From Lepidonotus clava (taxonomy: Eukaryota; Annelida; Polychaeta; Phyllodocida; Polynoidae), in assembly GCA_936440205.1 (NCBI GenBank), contig OW387146.1, forward strand, positions 23,808,458 to 23,872,457: a DNA stretch of 64,000 bases, in the 5' to 3' direction. Each line of letters begins with the position of its first letter. Positions within the stretch are counted from its first letter, which is position 1. Below, one piece after another: positions 29,428 through 42,498 of this stretch. The notes beneath the pieces were generated by a model. It was not told where the DNA came from. It saw only the letters and a list, made by a program, of their open reading frames with translations, and made no database searches. The position numbers were made by a program, and so were the translations under genes.

Positions 29428-32400
29428 ATGTCAGTGCAGATGCTCTGCCTCATCTGTGACTCTAAGGTGGATCCTGAACGCCATGGCAACCTCATGCAAC
29501 CTGAGAGCGCGCTTCGGCAGCGGGTGGAGAAGGTTGTCCGAGCAGCGGTGGGGAGCAGCCAGCGGTGCGTCAGTTTGTGTCTCGCGTGCGAAGGGTCGCT
29601 GGATACAATTGAGGAATACTACCGCCAGATCGAGTGTTTCCGTTCGACCTTTAATGCAACCTTGACCAAGTATGGAGAGATCCTGCCAGCTGCAAACGTC
29701 CAGGGAAGGTAAGATCTGGGAAATTTGTGATTTTTTTAAAATAAAATTTTCTTCTTTCATTAAACTTGTTTAGAATTGATGGATTAAAAAAAAATTAACA
29801 AAACGAATCATAAATTTTAGCTTAATCATCGCATAACTTTTTGTTTCAGTTTTATGGGTTGCTGCCTAATGGTGGCCTAAGAATCTAATGTGCTCTAGGC
29901 TCAATCGTATCATTTCTTATGCAGGTTGATTAGGTTTTCCCCCTTTATGTTCCAGGTTGGAGGAGGTGTCAGAGGGTGGCATGGGGTCCCTGTCCATATG
30001 GACTGTCTGTATGTCGGCCGGGGACGGTAGTTTGGTGCCTATTCAGAAAATTGTAAGATTTCCCTGTTTATGTTGCAGGTTGGAGGAGGTGTCAGAGCGG
30101 TAGTTTGATGCCCATTCAGCATAATATTGTAATGCATTTAGAATTGTAAGATTTTCCTGTTTATTTTACAGGTTAATTTGGCATGCCAGGGATGCTATTT
30201 TCGGGCCCATCAAGTATATATCAAATACAGAAAATTGTAAGATTTCCCTGCTTATGTTACAGGTTGGAAGAGGTGTCCGAGGGCGGTATGTGGTCCCCGT
30301 CTACATGGATTATCTGTGTTCAGGCCAGGGACGGTAGTTTGGTGCCTATTCAGCACATATCAAATGCAGAAAATTGTAAGACTTCCCTGTTTATGTTCCA
30401 GGTTGGAGGAGGTGTCAGAGCGATAGTTTGATGCCCATTCAGCATAATGTTTTAATGCATTTAGAATTGTAAGATTTTCCCGTTTATTTTACAGGTTAAT
30501 TTGGCAGGCCAGGAGTGGTATTTTCGGCCCCATCCAGCACATATCAAATACAGAAAACTGTAAGATTTCCCCATTTATATTGCAGGTTGGAGGAGGTGTC
30601 AGAGAGTGGTATGGGGTCTCCGTTTACATGGACTATCTGTGTTCAGGCCGGGGACGGTAGTTTGGTGCCTATCAAGCACACATTAACAGTGTCAGAAATT
30701 AGGGGCGCACCCTGCACCCGGTGTGCACAATTTTACTTCAGGGTGCATACTTTCGGGGAGGCATACACCTGGTGTGAGCATGATATTTTAACAGCATAAA
30801 TACCTTTATATAGTGGTGTACACATTAATTAATTACCGGATGCATGATTTTCAGCCCTTATGCACCCGACATGTGCATAAAATAAATCCTTAATTTCGAA
30901 CACTGATTGACTACAGAAAATTGTAAGATTTCCCTGCTTATGTTACAGGTTGGAAGAGGTGTCCGAGGGCGGTATGTGGTCCCCGTCTACATGGATTATC
31001 TGTGTTCAGGCCAGGGACGGTAGTTTGGTGCCTATTCAGCACATATCAAATGCAGAAAATTGTAAGACTTCCCTGTTTATGTTCCAGGTTGGAGGAGGTG
31101 TCAGAGCGATAGTTTGATGCCCATTCAGCATAATGTTTTAATGCATTTAGAATTGTAAGATTTTCCCGTTTATTTTACAGGTTAATTTGGCAGGCCAGGA
31201 GTGGTATTTTCGGCCCCATCCAGCACATATCAAATACAGAAAACTGTAAGATTTCCCCATTTATATTGCAGGTTGGAGGAGGTGTCAGAGAGTGGTATGG
31301 GGTCTCCGTTTACATGGACTATCTGTGTTCAGGCCGGGGACGGTAGTTTGGTGCCTATCAAGCACACATTAACAGTGTCAGAAATTAGGGGCGCACCCTG
31401 CACCCGGTGTGCACAATTTTACTTCAGGGTGCATACTTTCGGGGAGGCATACACCTGGTGTGAGCATGATATTTTAACAGCATAAATACCTTTATATAGT
31501 GGTGTACACATTAATTAATTACCGGATGCATGATTTTCAGCCCTTATGCACCCGACATGTGCATAAAATAAATCCTTAATTTCGAACACTGATTGACTAC
31601 AGAAAATTGTAAGATTTCCCCATTTATGTTGCAGGTTGGAGGAGGTGTCCGAGGGCGGCATGGGGTCTCCGTCTACATGGACTATCTGTGTTCAGGCCAG
31701 GGAAGGTAGTTTGGTGCCTATCAAGCACATATTAAATACAGAAAATTGTAAGATTTCCCCATATATGTTGCAGGTTGGAGGAGGTGTCCGAAGGTGGCTT
31801 GGGGTCTCCGTCCACGTGGACTATCTGTGTTCAGGCCGGGGACGGTAGTTTGGTGCCCATCCAGCATAAATATTATCATAATCATTTTGTACATAGTGTT
31901 GTAAGATTACCCCCTTTATGTTGCAGGTTGGAGGAGGTGTCAGAGGGTGGCATGGGGTCCCCGTCCACGTGGACTATCTGTGTTCAGGCTGGAGACGGTA
32001 GTTTGGTGCCCATCCAGCATAAATATTATCATAATTATTTTGTACATAGTGTTGTAAGATTTCCCCATTTATGTTGCAGGTTGGAGGAGGTGTCTGAAGG
32101 TGGTATGGGTTCCCCGTCTACATGGACTATCTGTGTGCAGGCCGGGGACGGTAGTTTGGTGCCCATCCAGCAGGGGACGCCACTCGTCATGGCCGATGAT
32201 CACCAGGTGGTGCTGGAAACAGTCACTGTAGAGAGTAGTGAGGTAGGTTCAGACTTATATAAATCTACGTATGCAAAATTTCAGAAATTTTAGACCCCCC
32301 CCACCCCACCCCCATTTGGCTAACGCATACGCAGGGGCAGATCCAGGATTTAGAAAAAGGGGGGTGTGCTATAGAAAATTTTCGCCCGTACCCTCCAGTG

Positions 32401-35400
32401 GCAGGAATTCTTGCCCCTGGAGGGTACCTGTTATCTGGAATTTTACATTAAAAAAAAAAAAATTTGGCCCAAAAAAGGGGGGCGCACGCCTGGCACGCCC
32501 CCCCCCCCTAATTCCGCGCCTGCATACGCATTTGATTTCTACAGGAATGTATGCAAATTTTCAAACATCTCAGACCCCCCCACCCCCCTTTGGTGCGTAT
32601 GTACTTAATCATAGGAAGGCCCCCTGAAAGAATTTCAGTAGTAGCCCGCTGGGCAGTCAGTTGCCGGTTGGAGTTTTTTGGTTGTCTCGGGCTACTGGGA
32701 CAATCCTGAAAAAAAAATCTGTTTATGGTTGACCACCAAACTAGGTGCAAAAGTCGCATGTGTTTCTTTTTTGTCTAATTTGTTGTCAAAGTTATTTTTC
32801 CTCAAAAATTTTAGTACTTTCCGTACCAGATACAGCTACCCAACGCTATGCAAATTTATAAACAAGAATGTATTATTAAACAATTGTGTGTACGTATAAA
32901 GCTTTAAGATAAACAACGCACTTGTAATTAAAAGATTTGGAAATCCGATATTGATACGTTTTTAAAATGAAAATTATAGAAATACCACAGATAATTGCCA
33001 ACAGAGTATTTCCTTTTGCCTGTTTATGAAAATTATATTTGATTTGCCTGGGATTCAGACGCCTCAGGTATCGACCCAGGAGGAGGTCTTGCCCGATGAC
33101 GGTACGCACGGTGACTACCCCGACCCCGAGGGCCCCGCGGACGACACCATCCTACACCCGAGTATCCTCGACCACACCGGCATGGCTCTACCCACTGAGG
33201 TGAGGGATAGCTTTTCTCAAGTTTGATTGAGATTGTAAATTTACGGCAATAAAAAACCGTTGGCCAATTATTTTCTCTAGGCGAAAATTACAATCTGGGC
33301 CCACATCTTCATAACAGATTTTCGTGATTAGGCTAATCAGCTCAAGTTTTATTAGTGTCTAATAATGTCTGATTCTGTCTGTCACCAAAAGTAGAGATAC
33401 CATTTCTAAATAACATTGAAAGGAGATTGTTAGGACTTAGGTATAGTTATTTTGATTAACAGACAGAATAAATATGAATGAGACACTAATGAAAATTCAC
33501 ATGATTAGCCTAATAGCTGAATTCAGTTACGAAAATGTGGTACCAGGTTGAATAGGATCCCACAAAATCCTTTTACAACCCCATGAATAATTTTTTTTTT
33601 TTTATAAAAAAAGAAAGGTTGTAAATTTAGTTGATGATAATATGGGAGTATATTTGGGAAAGGTACCTAATGACATATTTGGCCACCCTGTGGCCACTAG
33701 TTTTGGAGGTTTGTTCATATTATGAAATAATTTCTTAATATGCAGCTAAAATTTATGTTTTATAATGTTTCTGAAGTCCCAGTGATTCTTCTACTCTTTG
33801 TTTTATCATTCTATGATATTTAGTTCGTTCACAATCTTACATACAATATAGGCCATTATGCTCAATTTGGGCCAAATCTGGCAGTATGTGGCAGAAATTG
33901 ACTCTTTGTTACATTAATTATGAAATATATGGGGAAAAAAACATTTTTAATGTTATTTTGTGAAAATTTTTGACTTACATGAAATTTTTTAAAGATTCTC
34001 ATGACATTTACTACAAAATCAAAATTGCAATGCATCATGGGAAAATCAAAATGGAACGTTTTAAGCAAAATTTCTGTGCATAATTTAGGTTAGCGAGTTA
34101 TCATGGTTACAGTAAAAAGAATATAAAAAATGAAAACAACATTTTTTCATAAGTAATGTAGAAAATGTTTTTATCTTCTCAAAACTGAAAACAATGAGTG
34201 AAACAAGCACTCCTATCAAAAGTTATGGCACTTTTAATATTCTCAGAAATAAGAAAACTTAATTTCTTAATAAACATAAGAAACTTTAAGTTGCCATAAC
34301 ATGGTAGTAACAACAGCAATTGGGAATAAGGGGTTCTCAATGTACAAGAGGTGGGGAGGTTCATACACGTTTATCTCAGGTTCTATCAGGAACATTTTAC
34401 AATGGTTTGCAGCATTTGAAAGAGTAAGTTCTCTACAATAAGAATAATGCTGACACATTTCCCCATGTTTGATTTGGTTTTGTGACCTCATTGATTGGCA
34501 ATAGGTACCGTTTCCCAGATATGCTCCCATATGTGCGTGTTAGTATAAAATTGAGTTGTTTTTTCGCTGGATACTTTTTGCACGTGACAATGGACAGAAA
34601 GATAATGGGCAGCATTAGAATCCATTTAGATCGATTTAGTTTTTTTTTTCTAATTGAGCTTCTTTTATTTCAGTTATAAAGTAAACATAATGATCATCCT
34701 TTTAGAATTATTATTCACAATTAAAGAAGATATCTAGGACATGTATTTCTGTTGAAATGATCTAAAACAGTCACAGGAACTCGATGATTAGCCATTGTTA
34801 GTATTATCATTATTATTCAGAATAAATGAATTTTATATTTGATAATTTTGATCTAAAAAATGTCTTCGATTGGTCTTTTAGCAGACTTTCTGCTGTATGT
34901 CCGTACAAAGAGGGCAATGAAAAGTTTATGTAAGGTTCAAGAGTTGTCAAAAACTTTTTTATTCAATCACTGAGGGCGATTATCAATATTATTATCATTC
35001 TCAAGAAACCATAACTTTAAATTATTTTCTACGTACAGAACCTACTTGAGTTAACCCGAGGTATTGTCTAGTTTGATTTCATCTTACCGCATTTCTGCAA
35101 TTGCATGTAGATCACTTCTTTTATTAAACACATGATTTTCACATTTTCTTTCAGACACCTGCCGAGCAAACTACAGCTGTTGTTGCAGAGGCGGCTGGGG
35201 AAGAATCGACTCCACTCAAACCGCTCTTCATGTGTGCTTGCTGCAGCACCAACTTTGAGCAGGCAGATGACCTTATCATTCATGAGCGCATCGCGGGTCA
35301 CGGGGGCAGCTACAACTACAAATGTGGCATGTGCGGAAATATTTACGCCCGGATCGACTCACTGCGAGACCACATGTGTAGACATACCGGAGAGAAACCG

Positions 35401-38400
35401 CACCAGTGTAATATTTGCGGAGAGGCATTTAGCTTCCGCAACCAGCTGAGTCGTCATCGGACAGCGCATTACCAGAATCCGTCGACTTCCGGTGTGGCCC
35501 GTACTATTGAGAAATTTTCCGCTGAAAACCTAACGACCTTCCTTCAGCAAAGTGGGGAAAATAAACTCAGCCATGTCACTGTATCTCCTCCAGTTCCTGT
35601 AAATGGAGATGAGAACAGTAAAACTATGGATGGTGAACTAAATGTTGTTGCTAGTACGGATGATGCAGAGGTTTCGTCTTCGGCGAATAATAAGGATATG
35701 GTTGTGCTGCAAAAATTACTCGGGACCGATGGAGATCTGGAGCTGGTCCAGTCCAGCTCGGGCGAAATGAGATTAGTGCCAAAGCAAGTGGCACCGGAGA
35801 AAACATTAGAGTGTCCAAAGTGTAAAGAAGTTTTCGGTACGCGACACCTGCTCCAGCGCCACCAGTGCCCCGTACTCACTTTGAACAGCAGTTCGGTGGC
35901 GGTAAGTTGCCCGAAATGTCAGGCCACATTCATCAAGCGTAGCCTTCTCGAGAGACATCGCTGCCCGGCGTTGCTGTTCTCAGCTTTAACTCAAAATTCT
36001 CAAAAAGCGGAACCTGCGCTTGATATTCAAGAAATCTCCAACAATATGGAGGAACCTGGGAACATGGATGGAGGAAATAATACTCAAGTTTCAGTCGCCT
36101 CAGAAATAACAGTTACCTGTAAGGCCTGCAAAGAAACGTTCACAAGTGTGGAGAATCTGCAAGTACATGTTGAATTGTGTGAAGGTGTGGACAAGACGAT
36201 TATAACTGAAGCAGATGAGAGCTCAAAAGATTGCAAAGAAGAGGGTAATTTAATTTTGTCCAAAGAAACGAACGATTTTGCGACCGTTCTATTATCCGAA
36301 CAACCCGAAGCGGAGGAAAGCGCGTTAAACAAAATGAACCCTGAGATGATTGAACTTCATTGTCAAATATTGGATGATTCTGCAGATATTTCCATCACTG
36401 ACACGAGTGTAGTTCTCCAGAATACTCCATCTTCAATTAGGAAAAGTGTTAGAGCGGCCGGAAAAGTAAACCCCATCCTTGAAAGGTTGAAAAAGAAATC
36501 AAAGGGTGCATTAGAAGATCAGGAAATAACCCGAGAGTCCGGACAAGATCAAACTGAAAGTGAAAGAGGGCAGAGTATAACAAGTCCTTGCTCAAGTACA
36601 CCTGTACTTAAAAGAAAACGTGGACGTCCCCCGAAAATCAGACCGCAAGGATCGCCAGGAACTCCTGGAGAGAAAATAAAAGTGGAAAATGTTACTCCAA
36701 AAAGAGGAAGAGGGAGGCCAAGGAAAAGAGGCCCGGGTAGGCCAAGAAAATATAAAATAGAGGAGTCCTATGATGAGGAAAGTGAGGAGGAAGTGGTGGA
36801 AAGTACATCTAGGGTTGAATCCAGTGCAGAGAAAATCGAACAGAGTAGGGTGCTAAAGAAAAGGAGACCAGGAAGGCCAAGAAAATATAAAATAGTAGAG
36901 TCTTATGATGAAGAAAGCGACGAGGAACTGTTGGAAAGTACATCTGTGGTTGAATCTAGTGGGGAGAAAATCGAATCTGGTAAGAAAAGAGGACGGGGTA
37001 GGCCAAGAAAATATAAAATTGTTGAAGCCTATGACGAAGAAAGCGAAGAAGAAGGTAAGAAGAGTACGTCTACGCCGGAGGCTCGATCTAGTGGAGAGAA
37101 AATTGAACAAAATAATGTTACACATTTGAGAATTGTCAAAAGGAAACGGGGTCGTCCCAGGAAGGTACCTCTTGAAATTTCCGTAGCAAAAGAAACCGTC
37201 AACATTTCCGAGGAAAAAGAAATTTCCGAGGAAAATTCTCAGAAAAAAGATACTGAAGTCGCTTCACCAAATAACGAAGGTGGAGACAAAGAATCTATTG
37301 GTATACAACCGGAGGGAGCTATCTCAAACACACAGGGTACAGAGACTGTTGTTGTAAAAAGAAAACGTGGAAGACCAAGAAAAAGAGCAGATTCTGATCA
37401 GAAAGAGATGGGTGCCTCAGGAGAGGTGAAAATAAAAGAGGAGGAAGGGGAGAAAGAAAACCGAGCTAGTTCATCGGAGCCGATGGGAACAAAAGCGGAA
37501 GAGGAGGTCGACTGGATTTACAATGACCGTGAATCGAGAGATCAGAGTGAGATTGAGGAAGGAGAAATTCCAATTGAAGATGGACAAAATATTGAAACAT
37601 TTGATATAAAGATTGAAGACGAAACGACATCTCGTCAAAATGGCCGTAAGAAAAGAAGCAGTTTCTGGTGTGAGAAGTGCGACCGCCACTTCAGTTGCCT
37701 TGTGGCATTGAAAAAACATAAGTTGACATCGATTCACAAGCGAGGGGTTAATATACCGGAAAACCGCAAGTATAAGTGTAATATCTGCGGACGTGGATTT
37801 ATGAAGATCGACCACTTACGCGATCACCGTGTAAATCATACCGGGGAAATGCAGCATCAGTGTTTTGTGTGTAAAAAGAGGTTTAAGTTTAGAAGCCAAC
37901 TTTCTTTGCATAGAAACACGGAGCATACAGAAAGTGAAGTGGCTGAAGCGATGCGACTCAATCCGTACGTGATGAGAGGCCGATATCGCACTTCTCACCG
38001 GCCCCCGGGAGAAGCACAATTTGATGCCAAGTTTCAGCCGGAGATCATGCAGTCAGTTGAAGACAAAAGCACCATCTTCCGATGTAAAGTGTGCATGCAG
38101 GGCTTCATGGAACTGAGACTTTTCAATCGACATATCATTTCCCATTTCCCAGTAAAACCATTCAAGTGCGAGATCTGCGAAAGAGAGTTTGCGCGAGCCG
38201 ACACATTGCGGTCTCACCAGAAGGTTCACTATGGGTTTGTGCCTGATGAGCATGGAACATATTTGTGCGACACTTGCGGACGTCAATTTAAAAAGATCGA
38301 GCAGCTGAGAAATCATGTTAAAATGCATTTGGGGCAAAGATCGTGGAAATGTGAGGTCTGTGGGAAGGCCTTCTTCGATAAGTACACTCTCGCTCGGCAC

Positions 38401-40017
38401 GCTGTGATACACGAGACACAGAAACCCTGGTTATGTGCCACTTGTGGCCGGGGCTTTAACCGCCGGGCTCACTTGGAGGCGCATGAAGCGCAACACACGG
38501 GGAAAAATCTGTATAAATGTGAGATCTGCGAACGTGGATTTAGCGATCAGGGAAACCTGGGTCGTCACATGTTGGTTCATTCTCAAGCCCGACCATATGC
38601 ATGCACCGTATGCGGAGACACATTTAAACGTAAAGGGAATTTAGACGAACACGTGTTGACACACAGCACAGAGCGACAGGCAGTGTGCGATGAATGCGGG
38701 GCCCGGTTTACGACTAAGCGCTACTTACGCATCCACCAGCTCATTCATAGTGGTGACCGCCCGCATAAGTGCGTCATCTGTAATGCCACTTTCCGACAAC
38801 TCTCAGCCTTGATCACTCACAAGCGAATCCATTCTGGTGACGCTCCATACAAATGTACCCACTGCGAGAAGCGGTTTAAGTATTACGACCAATGGAAAGC
38901 CCATGAGTACGGTCACACTGATGCTAAGCCGTACAAATGTATGCTCTGCAGTGCTACGTATCGACAAGCAGGGTCTCTTCGCCAACACCGCAAACTGGTC
39001 CACGGCAACCAAAAGGGTATGGTCTTCTTGTGTACCGTTTGCAACAAAACTTTTGCCTCCACCATGTCGCTCGAGCGTCATATGAAAAAGATTCACGGAG
39101 CCGAGGCATCATTACAAAGTCTACAGGCTATCGGTCACGAAGCGATAAATACAACGACTGGGAGCGAAACCGCCAACATTGTGCAAATAACGAACCCGCA
39201 AGGTGCTATTGAGACCATTGAACTTGCCAATCTACCAGAGGATGGTGGGCCCAACTATGTAACATTGCTGAGTGGGCAGACACTCACAAACCTCCAATCA
39301 GACCAAGTCGCAATGACAAGTCAAGGCGGGGTGCAGTTAACGGACGGTCAGCGTATCGTGCAGCTGGTGAGCAGTTTGGACGAGAGCGGTCAGGTCATGG
39401 AAGTTTCCGGAGAGAACGGTCAACAAGTCATCCACATTGATAGCATCGCCAACATTCAGAATCAGGATACGGTGGTGTCGGAACCCAACACTGTCCTCCA
39501 GTACAACCCGAACATACACCAACAAACCGTTGTCCAAATAACAGACGGGCACACCTTCGTTAACTCGGTCCCCCAAATCGAATGTTCGGACAGTCACACA
39601 ACTCAAAGTATAACGGAAGCGCTGACATCAGTCGCTCAGGTTTCCACGCCAGCGACTGAAGGACAAATGCAAGAGGTTCAAACAATAACCGTCGACCAGG
39701 ATGGTAAGACATCGTACGTAGTTTCCATCCCACAAGACTTAGCGCCCATGACCAATATAGACCACCAGATGGTTTCTAATGGTTCGCTGGTACCCATAGA
39801 GGTGGTTCCTATAGAAACCACTGTCACCACGTTAGAAACCAGCGAACATTCTGAGTTGGTTACCATGGAAACCCAAGACGCTGAGGAAACCATACAACAC
39901 TTAGACCCTGGAGATACTGACGTTATCACAGAAACTTTAACACATGAACTCCCAGAGGAGGAGGTGGTTGAAACTGTATCCATAGCAACTACCTATGACA
40001 CCGTTCCCGATGTCTGA
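29428..40017 (+). CDS. ZAD-like, C2H2 zinc-finger and AT-hook protein (1815 aa)
   Basis: Coding exons are 29428-29708, 32080-32242, 33059-33199 and 35155-40017; phases 2, 0, 0 agree at the joins and all sites are GT-AG. An acceptor-like tttttgtag ends at 29400, so a 5' UTR exon is likely upstream. Residues about 7-80 hold CLIC...CLAC cysteine pairs in the pattern of a ZAD dimerisation domain. Exon 4 encodes three C2H2 fingers (about 221-302), three finger-like C2HC units (CPKCKEVF, CPKCQATF, CKACKETF), a basic region with about seven RGRPRK-type AT hooks (about 680-930), fifteen C2H2 fingers (about 1032-1509) and an acidic, Gln/Thr/Val-rich tail. A nuclear DNA-binding regulator is inferred. 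AT hooks bind the minor groove of AT-rich DNA. I cannot assign a vertebrate orthologue. The ZAD call is by pattern only. Confidence 0.9.
30687..30905. mobile_element. MITE with CAGTGT termini (copy 1)
   Basis: A 219-bp non-coding element begins CAGTGTCAGAAATTAGG and ends with the complement of CAGTGTTCGAAATTAAGG. It interrupts an exon-2-like unit between ATTAA and ATTGA, a possible imperfect 5-bp target duplication. It lies inside the 686-bp duplication, so it inserted first. A related degraded copy starts near 62517 in an ASPM intron. Confidence 0.65.
31373..31591. mobile_element. MITE with CAGTGT termini (copy 2, carried by the 686-bp duplication)
   Basis: Exact counterpart of the element at 30687-30905, displaced by 686 bp with identical flanks. 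It was therefore copied by segmental duplication and not by a new transposition. Confidence 0.65.
32332..32522. mobile_element. 191-bp MITE with 6-bp target duplication
   Basis: Ends CAGGGGCAGATCCAGG and, as complement, CAGGCGCGGAATTAGG; CATACG flanks both sides (32326-32331 and 32523-32528). It lies in intron 2 of the zinc-finger gene. The host DNA on either side is itself a short repeat rich in C tracts. Confidence 0.7.
33295..33547. mobile_element. MITE with long imperfect inverted repeats
   Basis: The left arm (ctgggcccacatcttcataa...) and right arm (complement cctggtaccacattttcgtaa...) pair over about 85 bp, with gattaggctaatca shared. It lies in intron 3 of the zinc-finger gene and is related to 59851-60078. 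Confidence 0.65.
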
Positions 40018-42498
40018 TACAAAACGAGCAATCGTTCAAATCACTATATATTTATGTGAATTTCTGTATAAACCAGGGTGGCCACGCAGGTCTTAGTCTT
40101 TAAAGGTCTAAAATTATTTTGTTCAAATTTAAGGCATTTTCAGTTTTCCAGGTCTTAGAAAGGTCTGAAAATCAAATGATGGATTCAGCAAAATACTGCT
40201 TTTTTGCCATGGCCGTTAATGCATCGAACCTTAATCAAAGACAATTTTTCTTCACATTTGACAAAAAGGTCTGAAATTTGTCAAATTCAAGTCTTAAATA
40301 GGTGTTTAATTGATTTTCAAAGAATCGTGGGCACCTTGATTACTGGTTTGTTATACCCTTGTAGATACGTATTTATGCAATCGAGTGATTTATCCTTCAT
40401 ACTTCACCGAGGCGAATTGTATATTTGAAGCCAAATACATTTCAAAAAGTGTAATTTGCAAGAAGCTGGAGTATTAAACTTTGAATTGCATCAATTGCTT
40501 GTCTCAATCTTTCTGAAAGAAAATGAAGGTAGAAAATATAGGAATTGCTAGACATATTTAATTGCTTAAGCCCCATACCCACTAGGCGATCAATTGGCCG
40601 CTTCATCAGCACTAAAATTAGCGACTACTGGAAGAGTCGGCAGACTTTAGTGCCGATCCAGATCAAACATGCACTTTTCAAAATATCATACTAACAGGTG
40701 ATCATAAGTCGCCCAGTAAAATCGCCTAGTGGGTATGGGGCTTTAAGGTTATCGATTAGGATTTTATCCAGCCAGTAACATTTTGTTTTGTTAAAATATT
40801 GTGGAATCTACTAGCCTCCAATCTTTAGCGATGGAATATTTGGATTGTACAAATAGTAAGATATTAGAGAGTTGGTAAAGTCGTAAAATCATCAGCCTAT
40901 GCTTACTAACAGTAACTTGCCGATGACAATTTATATTGTGAATAGATTAATCAGACGTTTTAAAATAAAACCAAAGGGAAATACTATTAGTTTCAAATGT
41001 ACTGAATTCATAGCGTGAGGAATAACACCTAATTTTGGAAGTGAAGAAAAAATGATAGAAAATTGAGATTCAGCCCTGCCCTCCTGACCATTATTGAACT
41101 TACATTTTCAGTGTTTAATTATACGCCGAAATGGAAAAAATAGACTACCAGTACTACTATTCTTAGCGAGAAAATGATATTATATAACATAAGATATAAA
41201 GCGACGAAAACGAAAAAAAGGAAAGAACAAAATATGAAACCACAACCTAGTACATGAAGCTTCTAGCAATATTTTATTAATGAAAGTCCAATACATGTTA
41301 AATGCCCTTTACGCTTTAGCATTGAGTATACATGTAGCGCAACAATTCAATGCAGTCTTCTTACCAAGTATTTATAATTCAGGAATTTATTGCTTTTAGT
41401 CAAATCAGTAAACGTTATAGCAGTAGAGAATACCAACATTTGGTACAGTTTAACATGATCATAGGCGAGAAAACTGATCCAAACTAAAAATAATATTGAA
41501 GCATGTATAACTACAGGTCTCAGCAGCGTATTACAACCCTTACTTTAAAACGTATACATTTACAACATAACTACATCGAGAAAAGAAAATCAATATTTGA
41601 TATTTTTTTTTAATAGACATTTGATACACAAGTGGCAGTGGTAATATTTCCTCGTTAGGAATAAGCCTCATAAACAATCACGTCGTACATCTGTAGCTAA
41701 CGAATCAAATATACTCAGAAAATATATCTGTTACAAGAACTTGTACAAAAATATATCATCTAACAACAGTTTCAGATTAACGTTTTTGAGATGGCGAAAT
41801 AGAAATGTAGGTCGCTTTCCCGATCCATCTAATTTATCTTACACATACAAATAAAAGGGGAAGCATTGGAAAAGTGAATATCATAGCAACCAACCACACC
41901 ATTCATTCTCAACTTGCACCAGTCACATTTATCAAATAGTATTCAGACAAAACTAACTTTACTATTTACATTGAAATGAGAAGCAAGCCTATTAAATTTA
42001 TATACAAAGAGGAAAGTACAAACCAATGAAATATCGGTTAATTTAGATACATACTTTTTTTTGTGAAAATGCATGAATGTTAAAGCGTTACATTCGTATT
42101 CATGGGTAGTCTTTGACATAGTCCAGTTGAGTATAGTTGCGTATCTGAACATTAATCTTTTGCTGCTGTTACTACAAAATACAATTTTTACTATTTTCAT
42201 CCCTTGCAGGAGTATGTTATGGTTAGTTCTACTAATATGGCACAGTGCAGACCTGGAAAAAAGTAACTCTGTTAAACATGGCATGTGGATTAATTTATGT
42301 ATTCAGGTGATACTTTCTGAGATGTTATGGACTAAAAAAGATCCTAACGGCAGTATATGGTGAAGAAAACCTATTCAGAAACTTTGATACACAAAAGGTA
42401 GACTTAATCATAAAAGGCACATAAGAGAGTACATTATTATATATACATAGACTGAAGTACTGCTCCATAACAAATTCCAAATTTCAAATTTATGAGTT
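40018..42498. other. Convergent 3' ends of the zinc-finger and ASPM genes
   Basis: No ORF is credible. It should hold both 3' UTRs. Plus-strand AATAAA at about 40964 and minus-strand AATAAA at about 41273 and 41383 are candidate polyadenylation signals. One TTAA-flanked MITE (40570-40742) is the only element recognised. Confidence 0.5.
40570..40742. mobile_element. MITE flanked by TTAA
   Basis: Terminal repeats GCCCCATACCCACTAGGCGAT match the complement of the right end base for base over about 21 bp. TTAA stands on both sides (40566-40569 and 40743-40746). TTAA targets are typical of piggyBac and Kolobok relatives. It lies between the zinc-finger and ASPM genes. Confidence 0.75.

Larger units (their letters stand above)
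30227..31598 (+). repeat. Two tandem 686-bp copies, apparently identical
   Basis: 30227-30912 is repeated at 30913-31598 with no difference found by reading. Each copy carries three exon-2-like units plus one small inverted-repeat element. It is the youngest step in the growth of the intron-1 array, or has been kept uniform by conversion; an assembly duplication is an alternative. Confidence 0.85.
29956..32079 (+). repeat. Array of duplicated acceptor-plus-exon-2 units in zinc-finger intron 1
   Basis: The 5' part of exon 2 (acceptor cag|GTTGGAGGAGGTGTC onward) occurs twelve times. Acceptors precede bases 29956, 30079, 30263, 30402, 30586, 30949, 31088, 31272, 31635, 31774, 31927 and the presumed real one at 32080. 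Spacings are 123, 184, 139, 184, 363, 139, 184, 363, 139, 153 and 153 bp. Only the last unit runs into a good donor (after 32242) in the right frame. The three 3'-most units are 153 bp apart and open in one frame, so acceptors at 31774 or 31927 would add 102 or 51 codons. The other copies look like decoy 3' splice sites. Confidence 0.85.

Noticed and set aside
30515-31485. Two identical 94-aa ORFs
   Set aside because: They result from the 686-bp duplication of exon-like units plus a MITE and have no start or splice context of their own.
35544-39983. Antisense ORFs over the zinc-finger exon
   Set aside because: Complementary shadows of C2H2 linkers and the Val/Thr-rich tail.
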